A stretch of DNA of 64,000 nucleotides from assembly GCF_023078275.1 (NCBI RefSeq), contig NC_062990.1, forward strand, positions 9,749,549-9,813,548. The letters run 5' to 3'. The stretch is from Leguminivora glycinivorella. Taxonomy: Eukaryota; Arthropoda; Insecta; Lepidoptera; Tortricidae. A program made the position numbers and the translations under genes. Under the pieces are notes generated by a model. That model ran no database searches. It worked only from the letters and a program-made list of their open reading frames with translations, and was not told the origin of the DNA. Of this stretch, positions 30,621 to 41,546 are shown piece after piece (the stretch's first letter is position 1; each line of letters starts with the position of its first letter).

Positions 30621-32843
30621 ATTCATTTTTCAAAAAGAAACCTGAACATCTCATAACTTTCAAAAGCTCGGGAAACAGTACTCAAATAGATTACGTTCTT
30701 TGTCAAAAACAGTCCATTAAGTATTTCAGAGATTGCAAAGTCATACCCGGGGAAGAACTCACTTCTCAGCATCGCTTATTGGTGTCGATATTCCTCCTAC
30801 CAAAACCGATAAAATTCCACAGAGATCGGACAGCAAAAATCAAATGGCGTCAACTATACACAGAGAAAGGTGAGAACCTCTTGGTATCTCTGAGATCCTA
30901 CCTAGCTAACAACTCTGTTAAACACATTGATGCCGACTGCATGTGGTCAAACTTTGAACAAAGGTGTAACAGTGAAGCTTCAAACTTCTTAGGGGTTTCA
31001 AAAGGAGGCATAAGTACCAATAAAGATCCTACTTGGTGGAATGATAAAGTCAAGAAAGCTATTAAAAGCAAGAGAGAACTTTTCAAACAGTGGCAACTCA
31101 CAAAACTGGACGTGGACAAGATAGAGTACATAAAAGCTAAGAAGTCAGCGAAGCAAAAGGTAGCACAGTCGGTTGCTAATTCTAGAGAAAACTTTTACCA
31201 CAGACTTGAGGACGCCAAAACTGATGTAGAAGTGTTCAGAATCGCTAAGCAACGGCACAAAGCATCATTGGACATAAAACAAAACAAATACATTCGTAAC
31301 ATAGATGGCCAGCTGCTAACATCTGATGCAGAAATAAATAGTAGATGGTGTCAGTACTACAAAGAACTACTGAATGAAGAATTTCCCAGCCAACCACTAC
31401 AAGATATCGCACCAACCCTGGGACCCATACCATCAGTCACTGTCGATGAAGTACAGAGAGCAGTCAATAAAATGAAAAATCACAAAGCCGTTGGTCCCGA
31501 TGGGATACCCGCTGACATGTGGAAGAAGATTGGTCCGGTAGGATGGGAGTGGTTAGCACAGCTATTTAACGTTATCCTAAAAACTACAAGGATCCCGACT
31601 TCGTGGCGACAGAGTTTTCTTGTTCCTTTCTTTAAAAATAAAGGTGATGTCAGTATTTGTGGGAATTACCGAGGGATTAAACTCACCTCACACACCCTGA
31701 AAGTCTGGGAAAGCATTATAAACAATCGCCTCATAACTCTGGTGGATGTATCAGTAAACCAGTTTGGCTTCACTGCGAACAGGTCAACAACAGATGCAAT
31801 TCAGGCAGTCAGAATTATTTTGGAGAAGCACCGTCTCAACAAAGAAGACCTACACCTTGCCTTTATTGACCTAGAGAAGGCATTTAATCGCGTGCCTAGA
31901 AAGCTCGTATGGCAAGCTCTGAGAGCTCAAGGAGTACCAGAGTCTCTCATCAGCTTAGTGCAAGATATGTACAACGATATAAGCACGAAGGTCAGAAGTC
32001 CAGCGGGAATCAGTAAACCGTTTGAGGTAAACGTAGGAGTCCATCAGGGATCTGCACTAAGCCCATTACTTTTCAACCTGGTGATGGACTTTCTCACCAA
32101 GAATATCCAATCACCCTTACCATGGTGCTTAGTGTATGCCGATGATGTGGTGCTGGTAGACAAGTGTTCACACCATTTACAAGAAACCCTGGAAACATGG
32201 AGACACGCACTGGAAAGCAATGGTCTACGTATCAGTAGAAGCAAAACTGAACACATGGAATGTCTATTCGGTAGTGGCACCTCGCACCCACGCACCGTTC
32301 ACCTCCAAGGATGTCCTTTGCCAAAAGTGCCCCAGTTTAAATACCTTGGATCAATGCTTTCTGCAGATGCCTCCATTGAGGCTGACGTCACACATCGAGT
32401 TAACGTTGCGTGGCAGAGATGGCGGGATCTCACGGGGGTTCTCTGTGATAGAAGAATGCCGATCAAGACCAAGGGCAAAGTGTATAAAACGGCAATCAGA
32501 CCTGCCCTGACATATGGTGCCGAGTGCTGGGCCCTGAAAAAGGAGCATGCACAGAAATGCCATACCAACGAAATGAGGATGCTGAGATGGGCTGCGGGTG
32601 TAACTAGACTTGATAAAGTGCGGAATGAACACATCAGAGAAAGTTTCAAGATAGCGCCCATCACGGAGAAACTCACCGAACAGAGGCTGCGGTGGTATGG
32701 TCACATTATGAGACGCCTACGATGACCATGTCGTGAAAAAGGCACTAGCCCTTCAGGAGACCAAAAGAGGACCAGGGCGCCGGCCTGCCACCTGGTGGTC
32801 CACCGTGTCAAAGGATTTAGAGCGAGCCGAATTGAACACATAG
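30621..32843 (+). pseudogene. Reverse transcriptase portion of the RTE LINE polyprotein
   Basis: Within the 648-codon frame that begins at 30779 (an internal Met, not a true start) the RT motifs are, with residue positions: GPDGIP 239-244, NYRGIKL 296-302, QFGFTANRST 328-337, FIDLEKAFN 362-370 (catalytic D364), GVHQGSALSP 420-429 and YADD 453-456. AFN replaces the usual AFD. The frame stops at 32723-32725 just after RWYGHIMRR. The conserved tail (ALQETKRGPGRRPATWW) continues in another frame from 32721 to the stop at 32841-32843, marking a second frameshift. Non-functional as it stands. Confidence 0.85.
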
Positions 32844-32937
32844 ACAACCCAGGACAGACGGTCCTGGCGCATGAGAACGAGGAGAGCCGACCCCAAATGA
32901 TGGGATAAAGGCAAAGGAGAAGAAGAAGAAGAAGGTC

Positions 32938-33390
32938 AGTATCACTTTTTGTAATCTAATAAAGAAAACACCTTTTTCTACTTTTAATGCTGACTTACAT
33001 AAAATACAATAAATAAAATAAAATTAACATAAACTTGGCTCCGGGACAGACAGAGAAAACCCGAAGTGGCTTTCTCATTTATAATTATTATTTATTATTT
33101 GAAAACATATTTCAATAACATTACAGATAAATCCAATACGCCATGAAACTTAATTTTTATCAACAGTAAATAAGAACACAACAAAAAAAATTTAAAAACA
33201 ATAAAATTAAACGATTGATTTGTAGTACCTAGCGTCGTTTGCCCCGGTGTAGAATTTGAATAATATTATTCAGGATAGTTAGGCATTGTAGGTATCAAAA
33301 TAGAGAAAATTATAACGAAATATAAATTTAAATTTAATTTAAATTTATATTAAAATATAAATTTAAATATAAATTTCGACGGGTACCTCG
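32938..33390. other. AT-rich stretch with ATAAATTTAAAT palindromes
   Basis: No gene was found. Self-complementary AT blocks lie at about 33318-33376. Confidence 0.45.
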
Positions 33391-33516
33391 GCGGTCGGGG
33401 TGGTGTAGCGGTCGAACACGTCAGCCGCGTTAGCTGGAGACCCGGGTTCGATTCCCGGCTTCGCCACCAGTGGGCTTGATCGCTTTTTCTTTAGTGTATG
33501 GTATCTATTTCAGTTT
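33391..33516 (+). repeat. tRNA-derived SINE (GGTTCGATTCCCGG family)
   Basis: The box A-like TGGTGTAGCGGTCGAACACG, box B GGTTCGATTCC and 3' side CCACCAGTGGGC are followed by the body CTTTTTCTTTAGTGTATGGT and TCTATTT. The same head and body occur at 44225-44341 (minus), 44342-44415 (plus, head truncated) and 57742-57870 (plus). Pol III-type promoter boxes are visible, but the attached body shows it is a SINE and not a tRNA gene. Confidence 0.75.
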
Positions 33517-34726
33517 ATAATTTATATATAGTAGTGTTACTACTTAAAAAAACAAATCAAAAAATATTTTAATAAAATAATTTGATTTGTTCCCTACATC
33601 GAAATATAAATATGTAAAATCGTTAATATATTCCAGTATAGTTGATCCATCCGCATCAGGATCATTGTTATGTATGCTATCACAAATCGATACCGTTTTG
33701 CGTGCGCCGGAGCGTACGATAATGCCCTCAAATTGAACAAAGGGTAGACCACCGACGTATGGGTACACTCAACCTCAAATTTACATGCATATACAATACA
33801 TTTAGCATAATAAATTATTATAAAAATACTTCATAGATTTATAAATGCATAGTAGGTAGGTTAGGTATGTTTTTTTTAAGAGTTTGGACCTCGGCAAATA
33901 ATAGAAATTGTATTCAACATTTGAAATCAAGACTGCAACGTTTTTTTTTCACTGACAATGACAATAGACCGTCCTTCTCGTTCTATTTATGCAAAGATGA
34001 CTTTGACGTCCTTTGCTGAGAAAAATAACTTAAATGCCTAAATAATTGAAAATATGACTGCATTCATTTAGGCCACATTAACTTGAAATATTTTCGATAA
34101 GATTTATAGATTTAATGTAAAATAAAACCATTTAACAGGCAACTGTTGATTTTCACATCAAATGTGTAAATAACATTATAAAGTTAAGCTTGGATTTTTA
34201 TAATTTACTTAACCCACTTCACTTTATCTTTTATTTTAATTAAACCGGTAGGTACACTGAATCACATAAAAAAAGTTCTCTCTTTTACTTTAATGGTAAT
34301 TGCATAAATTACTTAGTTAATTAAAAAGTCAATGACCAAATAAATGTTAAGGTACAGCGGGCAAATCTCGACTGAGGGGCAAATCTATTTTTTCCATGTT
34401 TTACTATGTTTGCATTATTAAATATGGTAGGCGTGTTCAGTGGATACCTACATGTTGAACTCAACATCATAGTGTAATAATTAATCGATTTAATAATTGT
34501 AATTACATAACTTATCTAGATAAGTTAAGTTATGTAATTATAGTGTTTAATAATTGTAATTACATAACTTATCTAGATAAGTTAAGTTATGTAATTTGCC
34601 AATAAATGAGGTTTATTGTAGGTACATATATTTTTAAATTTTTCGTATTAGTAATCAACATATTCAATATTTCGTTCAGAGAAATGTTTTTTTCAACTTA
34701 TGTACGGTTTTTCTGAACTTATGTAT
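33517..34726. other. AT-rich stretch with a duplicated perfect palindrome at 34497-34600
   Basis: No gene was recognised. Two copies of a 40-odd-bp palindrome centred on ATCTAGAT lie side by side at 34497-34541 and 34556-34600. Confidence 0.5.
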
Positions 34727-34757
34727 GAAATGTCATTTGATATTTGCCAGTCGCTTT
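34727..34757 (+). repeat. Fragment of an RTE 3' region
   Basis: GAAATGTCATTTGATATTTG followed by CCAGTCGCTTTT matches 59068-59100, upstream of the RTE-type tail there. Confidence 0.4.
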
Positions 34758-34759
34758 TC

Positions 34760-35697
34760 AAAGATTGTCATTTCGGCTAGGCCGGCAGTTTTTTCCCAGT
34801 CTGACTGTACTCTGTAGGCGAGATAATTCCATATGGGTTGTATAAACGCATGCTTTTGTTTTTATATCAATGCTTTAATGATGACACGTCACAGGAGGGT
34901 TCGGAGTCAATTTGTTTTTTATATTTAATTGAGTGTACGGTTGTCGTGAAAAGTTTTTGATATTTAATATTTATTCATTTTCGTAATACAGGTAACAAAT
35001 ATGTATGTATGTAAATATCGTTTTCTAATTAGTGATAATTAAAAAAAAAAGGATAATACCAATGTAATTTGGCATTTTTAAAACAGACGTCTAGTTCTTA
35101 TTCTGAATAGTTACGGATTCTTTTACCTCTGTACTTAGGTAACAAAAAAACATGAGAGATTTTTTTTCCTGAGAGTCTCATCTTTAATTAAAATGTGACT
35201 ATACTTTTTATAGAACGGCTTTTTTTCAAATTGAGAACGCCTAGTTGAATATTATTACCTAACTGTCTTCTTAAGGCACGAAATGTGTGGCTTACAAAAA
35301 TTACGTGACAACTTGAACTCGATTATCAATAAAACTATTTTTTATTCTGACTGTACTTAAACAATGGATGGACTGAAAACAAATGTTAATTAAAATAAGT
35401 ACAAAGAAACAAAGAATCGTTGATTGGTTAACCATAATTACTATAATATTAACATAATTAAATAATTATCATATCACAAGTTAAACAAAGTAAGGCCGCA
35501 GGGCTTATCTTGTTACGGAGAAATGGGGTCGTACCATTTCTTATAGTCAACACTTTCAACACTTTTTTAATACTTTTTACAAACATTGTTGTGATGTAAG
35601 GTCTACAAGGTTTTCAAAATATGGAGTTCATCGTATTCGGTGTAGTATCCTGATTAGGAAGAAATAGAAAAGAAAAAATAATGAGGACTTGAGCTTT
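34760..35697. other. AT-rich stretch, nothing recognised
   Basis: No gene or shared repeat was identified. Confidence 0.4.
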
Positions 35698-35929
35698 ATA
35701 GTGTTAGAAGCTGTCCAGGTGTGAAGTATCGCTTCACCTTATTTAGGATGCCCAGCTTTCTGGCCGCAGTTTGTACTTTAGACTCAATGAAGGTGCCAAA
35801 GTTGAAGACTGAACTCAACTCCACACCGAGGAGTTCTAGGCTGTCGGTAATAGGTACAGATGCACCCCGGAAAGTAGGAGTCAGATCGAACGGACTCCGT
35901 TTTGCCGAAAACAGACACGCCTGTTAAAG
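35698..35929 (-). pseudogene. LINE reverse transcriptase fragment, thumb region, open throughout
   Basis: The minus strand reads without interruption for about 77 codons: ACLFSAKRSPFDL, ITDSLELLGVELSS, FGTFIESKVQTAARKLGIL, NKVKRYFTPGQLL. This matches the segment after YADD in jockey/R1-type LINEs (K-T-x-x-x-F...LGV...H/F-x-x-x-I-x-x-K...A-R-K-L-G-x-L). Upstream motifs including YADD and downstream parts are missing, and neither end has a start or tail. It is an isolated fragment, and its plus-strand frame is a shadow. Confidence 0.72.
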
Positions 35930-36970
35930 GACCGGCCAATTTAGGCGACACGCAGACAATATTTTTCTTTTATTTTTTTTCCTAATCAGAAGACGGTATA
36001 GAAAATATTCTTAAAGAGGTCGTCTCTATTTTAGTTTCAACTTGTTTATTTTGTGTTGAACCAATTGAGATCTTCAAAAAATCGATGGCAAAATTCGGAA
36101 GTAGGTATCTAATACATAAAAATTATCTATTATGAAAACCTAGGTAACTATATACTACAATCACTAGAATACGAGCATACTTATATATAAAATTTGGAAC
36201 CGATTTCGATATTTTTTGTCTCATAAACCGTGGACTCATATTTTACAAAAGGTTTAGCCTACTGTCTACTGTATTCTAGGTCCTTCTACAGTTACCGGCT
36301 TGGTAGGAAATTATTAAATTTTGTTAATAATATTAAATGGAACTTCTAAAAAAAACTTGTAGGTACCTACATTAATTTAGCAGGTAATCAATTTTTAACT
36401 GACATACAAAATGCATACAAAACACTTTGAAAGGTTTAACCAAAAACCAAATCAGCATTCGCAGTACCTATACGTATCTACTCAATCATTCTTAACCACA
36501 GTTCTTAGAAACTCAGGTAGAAGCCGTAGAAGTAGACTAAACAAGTTGCTGTTTTTTTTTCGTCTGCTACTTTGTTTGAGTGTTTGTACATTTTACTTCG
36601 ACACTTTGACTTGTACCCTTTATTTTAAAATGCGGTTATATTGTGAAAGACTTCGATTTCAAAATTGCAAGCACTTTGGAAAAGATTTGAGCTGTTTTAT
36701 TTTTGAGAAACTAGTTTTAAAAATTTGCATTGTCTGAATTGTCTTTGGTTCGTAAGTTTTTTTTAGGTTTTTGACTTGAAAAATAAGTACTGATATTGAC
36801 AATAAGTACTTACTTGAATTGCACATATTATATATTCCTTCCGTCTTGTTTTTGTATTATGTTCACTATTGATATAAAACGTGAAAGTAATTTTGTATGC
36901 CTTTTTGTTCTGCTTCCAGCCGATTTAAAAAAAATATGTTCTGAATAAGGTATCCATACTAATACTAATA
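35930..36970. other. AT-rich stretch, nothing recognised
   Basis: The 108-codon frame at 36411-36737 is rich in F, L, R and C with no domain and no codon bias. No repeat family was recognised. Confidence 0.4.
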
Positions 36971-37153
36971 TCCATACTAATAAATATTATTAATGGGAAA
37001 GTGTGTGTGTCTATTTGTTTGTCCGCCTTTCACGGCAAAACGGAGCGACGAATTGACGTGATTTTTTAAGTGGAGATACTTGAAGGGATGGATAGTGACA
37101 TAGGCTACTTTTGGTCTCTTTCTAACGCGAGCGAAGCCGTTGGCAAAAGCTAG
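36971..37153 (+). mobile_element. Miniature Helitron (LEP1-like), with duplicated 5' tip
   Basis: TCCATACTAATAAATATTATTAATG begins the element; a second ATCCATACTAATACTAA lies just before it at 36952. The 3' end is GGCAAAAGCTAG before T. The body carries TTGGTCTC for the usual TTTGTCTC. Confidence 0.85.
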
Positions 37154-37684
37154 TGTACTTATAAATAGATATCGATCGGTACTATGAGACAAATAAATTA
37201 ATAGTCCATCCACTTAATATATCAAGATAGATAATTAATTCTATAAAGGTACCACAATAAAAACAAAACCAAATATAGTCGCTCTAAAAAGGATAAAGGA
37301 CCAATAAGACGATAAAAATGTTAATTCGTATCAGTATCAAAATTAAATATCTCATTACAACACTTTTCGAGAAATACAAAATAAATAAAAAGGCAAACAA
37401 GACTATCTAATTTATCAGAGTATAATGGGTGTTTCACACGTTATAAAGCATCCTTATCGGGATAATAACGTCGTTTATAACGCGTGGACACGCCTTTGTT
37501 TTACTAATTTCGAAGAGTAATAAGTAACTGAGGTGTCTGGCGAGGTATTATGAGAGGTTAGTCGTGCGTATAGCAAATTATTTAACGTCGAAAAAAGAAG
37601 TATTGTGCTGTTCCACATATAAAGGCATAATGAGGTATTTTTTGATTACGATCGATAGCGGCTAAAAAGCGGATATATTATGTA
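37154..37684. other. AT-rich stretch between two oppositely oriented mini-Helitrons
   Basis: No gene was recognised. A TAACGTCG / TTTAACGTCG echo is present but too short to interpret. Confidence 0.4.
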
Positions 37685-37863
37685 CTAGCTTTTGTCCGCG
37701 GCTTCGCTCGCATTAGAAAGAGACTAAAAGTAGCCTATGTCACTCTCCATCCCTTCAACTATCGCCAACTAATAAATCACGTCAATTCGTCGCTCCGTTT
37801 TTCCGTGAAAGACGGACAAACAAACAGACACACACACTTTCCCATTTATAATATTAGTATGGA
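37685..37863 (-). mobile_element. Miniature Helitron (LEP1-like), full length
   Basis: The complement of the 3' end CTAG lies at 37685 and the complement of the TCCATACTAATATTATAAAT start ends at 37863. The terminal hairpin GCGAGCGAAGCCGC is intact. It is a mirror neighbour of 36971-37153. Confidence 0.88.
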
Positions 37864-38028
37864 TTATCTTATGTAATAATAATATTACTCGATGCTCATA
37901 TCATCTAATAATTTCAATAAATAGGTGTTTACTGTTTAGTCGAGCTTCTAAAAATAATATTTCATTATTTGGAGACATTACAATGTAACTTAAAATTTAA
38001 ATAGCTGCTTATGACATGACCTCTCTAT

Positions 38029-38128
38029 GGCTCCTAAGATACAGTCTCGGCCTAGTTTGGGAACCACTGTTTTAACCCTTGTTGTAATGTTTTTGCCTCA
38101 ATAAACGATTTTCATTTCATTTCATATT
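38029..38128 (+). repeat. 3' end of a CR1/jockey-group LINE, severely truncated
   Basis: AAGATACAGTCTCGGCCTAG, TTTGGGAACCACTG and CAATAAACGATTTTCATTTC align with the 3' untranslated region of the LINE ending at 41546 (GAGATACAGGCTGCGCCTAG, TTTGGGGCCGACGG, AATAAACGATTTATG). The tail here is a TTTCA repeat, whereas the other uses TTTATGA. Confidence 0.65.
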
Positions 38129-38372
38129 TCCAATAATATGCATTAAAATTTAATAAAAAATAATACCTATACTTTCGTTACTTCCCCGCTTCTTACTTAT
38201 ACATACTTATTTATTCCTACTTATACATTTTATATGCATTGTACACATTTATTTATTTGGTTTGGGAAACATACAAACATACTTTAACTAGGATTTTAAT
38301 CAACGTTACGTAAAAAGCTCATATGTCATTTAACTTCTAAGATTCTTCTAAGATCTTTCTTCGATTTTTGAC

Positions 38373-41099
38373 ATGATTATTTTAACGGAGTGCTGGCTTC
38401 AGGATAACTCGATTGTTGGTCAACTTCCAGGTTACAATTCATTCCATACTACTAATCATTTGAATAAAAGCTGTGGTGTAACCATTTATGTAAGTAACTC
38501 TCTGTGCGCCGTTGTTGAGGAACCAACTGTGTCGGGGGCTGACTTCTTACTAGTCCGGGTTCAGAACATCTCTGTTCTAGGAATATATCGCTCGCCGTCT
38601 TTAACTGATTTTGAGGCATTCAATCGTTCCCTGGATTCAGCATTAAAGAGCGTAAGTAACAGCTCCTCCATAATTGTTGCAGGAGACATAAATATTGATT
38701 TGCTCTCTGAGAGTCAGAGTTCCATAACAGGTGACTACCTTGCCCTGATGGCCTCTCATGGTTTGCTACCTGCGATAACGGCGCCTACAAGAGGAAGAGC
38801 GTGCCTGGATCACATCTTCATAAAAACCGATCACAGTGCTGCGGGTATGGTATGCAAAAGTGCGATAACTGATCACGACTTAACTATAGTGAATGTATCT
38901 CGTGCCATCACTGGTTGCGGTCGCGACCGTAACGCTTGCCGGACCAACATCCAAGAAATATCAGCTGAGCTACGTGATACTGACTGGGAGCCTGTAACAA
39001 GCTGCGAAGATGTTAACACTGCTGTTTCAGCCTTCAATAATATTATTTCTAGCGCAGTAGACAAATACACTAGCATAGTCAAACTTAGCCGCAGAAGGTT
39101 CAACCTAAAGCCGTGGATGACGCCTGGCTTAATAAGATGTATGAGACATCGTGATAGCCTCCACTTACAGGTAAGAAGAAATCCCGATAACGAAATTCTG
39201 AAAGCTAAATATATTCGTTACAGGAATTTTTACGGACAATTACTACGTAATATTAAAAATCAATATGACAACGCAGACCTTACCCGCAATAGCAACAACC
39301 CGAAAAAGCTCTGGAAATCAATAAAGAGAATTTGTGAATATCCAAATAGCAACTCCGATGCCGGTGAACTAACAAAAATTTCCACAACTACTCAGGAATC
39401 TCTGAATTTTTGTAATAGCCATTTTGCATCTATAGGCGAAAATTTAGCTGGTCAAATCATGAAGAGGCTCAATACTACTCAACAGAGTCTCGCGTCTTCT
39501 TGTTTACAAGGCAGAGTCCCCACTACATCTTTCTTTCTTGCCCCAACGGATCCTCATGAAGTAAGTTGTTTTATAAAAAACTTAAAAAACGAGAGTGCGC
39601 CTGGGCCAGACGGATACAGGCCTGCTCTAATAAAAGGTATCAGGGAATTCATTTGTGTACCGCTCGCACATATTTTCAATTTAAGTCTGCGTTCAGGATT
39701 ATTCCCCGAGGCGTGGAAGAGGTCCGTGGTGTCACCAATATTTAAATCTGGTCAGAAAAATAATCCCGACCACTACCGTCCGATATCCCTTCTTTGCATT
39801 TTTTCCAAATTATTAGAAAAAGTTGTAAACAAACGCCTTACAAGTTTCTTAGAAAAATATAAACTTTTATCTGACAGACAGTTTGGTTTTAGAAAGGGTA
39901 GATCCACTGAGAATGCCGTCGTACTACTGTCAGACCTAATCGCTAAACAGCTTGATCGGGGAAAACACTGTATCGGAGTTTTTCTTGATCTGGCAAAAGC
40001 CTTCGATACTGTCTCAGCGCCGATTCTTCTCAAAAAACTTGAATACACTGGCATAAGAGGTTCGGCGCTGGGATGGTTCGAAAGCTATCTCACAAATCGT
40101 GCGCAGCATGTCAGAGTCGGCGATACCGTAAGTAGCGATTTGCCTATCAAATTCGGTGTCCCACAGGGCAGCATCCTGGGGCCAACGCTCTTTCTTATAT
40201 ATATGAATGACATTCTATCAATCCAGATGCAGAACACTGAGATGATATGTTACGCTGATGACACTGTGGTCCTCTTCAGTGGTCGGTCGTGGCCTGAGGT
40301 AAAGTCGTTGGCAGAGACTGGCATGTCGCGTGTAGCTGACTGGTTAGATAGAAATTTACTTACTCTGAATACTAAAAAAACTAAATTTTTAACTTTTCAT
40401 AAAACCCTTTCATCTGCGCCTCACTCTTGTAATACTTTGGCTTTGTCTTCCAGTTTCGGTTCACGCGACTCCATTGACCGTGTGGAAACGGTCACGTATC
40501 TCGGAGTGGCAATTGACCAAAAACTGTCCTTTAGATCACACATTAAAATATTGTCAGGCAGGGTTAGAAAAATTATTTATATCATGAAACTTCTAAGAGG
40601 CGGAGGGTCCCAAGTTGTATTAAAATTAGTATATTTTGCACTCTGCCAATCTATTATTCAGTACTGTATTGCAGCCTGGGGTGGCGCCGCCAAAAGCGTA
40701 ATGATAGAATTAGAACGGGCGCAGCGAGCCGTACTGAAGGTAATGTTGAGGAAACCTTTTCGTTATCCCACCGACGAGTTGTACAGAGAAACATCAGTTC
40801 TTAGAGTTCGTCAACTTTTCATAGTAAAAGCTGTTACAGAATCTCATAGAATTGCTGTATCTTCTGTTGACCACATCAGGCGACGTCTGAAGCGTATTAA
40901 TCACCTTACTATTTCTTGTCCTAGAGCCCATACTGCGTTCGCCAAACGCTTTCCATTCTTTCTACACCCTACAGTCTACAACAGGGTCTCCAAGATATGT
41001 AACTTTGATGACTTCTCTTGTTCTATCTTAAAATCAAAAACTAAAAAATGGCTTCTTTCTCAGTCCTACGATCAAACAGAAGAAATAATTCATACTTAG
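38373..41099 (+). CDS. ORF2 endonuclease-reverse transcriptase of a CR1/jockey-group LINE
   Basis: This is an unbroken 908-codon frame. The endonuclease is missing its first part but keeps LTECWL (catalytic E at residue 6), GDINID (104-109) and TDHDL (166-170, the SDH position). Reverse transcriptase motifs: PGPDG 410-414, HYRPISLL 467-474, QFGFRKGRST 503-512, FLDLAKAFD 537-545 (catalytic D539), GVPQGSILGP 595-604 and YADD 627-630, followed by NTKKTKFLTF and VTYLGVAID. The C-terminal region (LERAQRAVLKVML and beyond) is as in CR1-group proteins. The ATG at 38373 is simply the first Met after truncation; a full protein would be some 70-90 residues longer. It cannot complete target priming without the lost endonuclease N terminus, but the RT looks catalytically intact. 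Confidence 0.88.
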   Translation: MIILTECWLQDNSIVGQLPGYNSFHTTNHLNKSCGVTIYVSNSLCAVVEEPTVSGADFLLVRVQNISVLGIYRSPSLTDFEAFNRSLDSALKSVSNSSSIIVAGDINIDLLSESQSSITGDYLALMASHGLLPAITAPTRGRACLDHIFIKTDHSAAGMVCKSAITDHDLTIVNVSRAITGCGRDRNACRTNIQEISAELRDTDWEPVTSCEDVNTAVSAFNNIISSAVDKYTSIVKLSRRRFNLKPWMTPGLIRCMRHRDSLHLQVRRNPDNEILKAKYIRYRNFYGQLLRNIKNQYDNADLTRNSNNPKKLWKSIKRICEYPNSNSDAGELTKISTTTQESLNFCNSHFASIGENLAGQIMKRLNTTQQSLASSCLQGRVPTTSFFLAPTDPHEVSCFIKNLKNESAPGPDGYRPALIKGIREFICVPLAHIFNLSLRSGLFPEAWKRSVVSPIFKSGQKNNPDHYRPISLLCIFSKLLEKVVNKRLTSFLEKYKLLSDRQFGFRKGRSTENAVVLLSDLIAKQLDRGKHCIGVFLDLAKAFDTVSAPILLKKLEYTGIRGSALGWFESYLTNRAQHVRVGDTVSSDLPIKFGVPQGSILGPTLFLIYMNDILSIQMQNTEMICYADDTVVLFSGRSWPEVKSLAETGMSRVADWLDRNLLTLNTKKTKFLTFHKTLSSAPHSCNTLALSSSFGSRDSIDRVETVTYLGVAIDQKLSFRSHIKILSGRVRKIIYIMKLLRGGGSQVVLKLVYFALCQSIIQYCIAAWGGAAKSVMIELERAQRAVLKVMLRKPFRYPTDELYRETSVLRVRQLFIVKAVTESHRIAVSSVDHIRRRLKRINHLTISCPRAHTAFAKRFPFFLHPTVYNRVSKICNFDDFSCSILKSKTKKWLLSQSYDQTEEIIHT

Positions 41100-41108
41100 T
41101 TGCGTATA

Positions 41109-41109
<1 letters not shown>

Positions 41110-41188
<79 letters not shown>
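41110..41188. repeat. (CA)n microsatellite in the LINE 3' region
   Basis: About 39 CA units end in CGCGCACAC. The frame at 41048-41464 that translates it as a TH repeat is an artefact. Confidence 0.95.
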
Positions 41189-41191
<3 letters not shown>

Positions 41192-41546
41192 GCACACTCA
41201 TTAAATGTCACTTCCAGATATGCATGTCTGCCCTGTTTACTTAGTTTAAATAGCTTTTTTTTTTTTTATTGTCTCTGTGCATGCACTTTTCTAGAATTTA
41301 ATGTAATTTGTATTACCTTTGTAAAAATATTTTTCAAAAAACAAAACGGCCAACATATTCCGTTTAGACAAAGTCCCACAGTTAAATCTATTTTTTCGGT
41401 TCCCGAGATACAGGCTGCGCCTAGTTTGGGGCCGACGGATATAACCTTAATGGCAAAAATGTAATTATGTTAAGTTCTGCTTGGAAATGTACCTATATAG
41501 ATATTTTTTGGCAAATAAACGATTTATGATTTATGATTTATGAAGA

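Larger units (their letters stand above)
29889..32937 (+). mobile_element. RTE-type LINE, nearly complete, with two frameshifts
   Basis: An apurinic-type endonuclease domain is followed by a reverse transcriptase in one intended reading frame, the one-ORF arrangement of RTE LINEs. The 3' end carries GGCAAAGGAGAAGAAGAAGAAGAA, a short tandem tail instead of poly(A). The 5' boundary is not fixed and could lie anywhere after the palindrome ending at 29855. Two single-step frame breaks, near 30617 and near 32720, inactivate it, but the domains are otherwise well kept, so it inserted fairly recently. No target duplication was identified. Confidence 0.85.
38330..41546 (+). mobile_element. CR1/jockey-group LINE, 5'-truncated, long intact ORF2
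   Basis: ORF2 is followed by a 3' untranslated region with a (CA)n tract at 41110-41188, the shared GATACAGG...GCCTAGTTTGGGG block at 41410 and the end AATAAACGATTTATGATTTA with a TTTATGA tandem tail. No ORF1 is present. The frame is closed upstream by a stop at 38349, just before the endonuclease motif, so the 5' end was lost by truncation, the normal fate of LINE copies. The conserved motifs imply recent insertion. Exact clade (CR1, Daphne, Rex1 or jockey) cannot be settled by eye. Confidence 0.82.

Noticed and set aside
32044..32704. Minus-strand frames of 83-125 codons
   Set aside because: Shadows of the RTE reverse transcriptase on the plus strand.
41048..41464. 138-codon frame with a long Thr-His repeat
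   Set aside because: It translates the (CA)n microsatellite in the LINE 3' region and overlaps the end of the real LINE frame.
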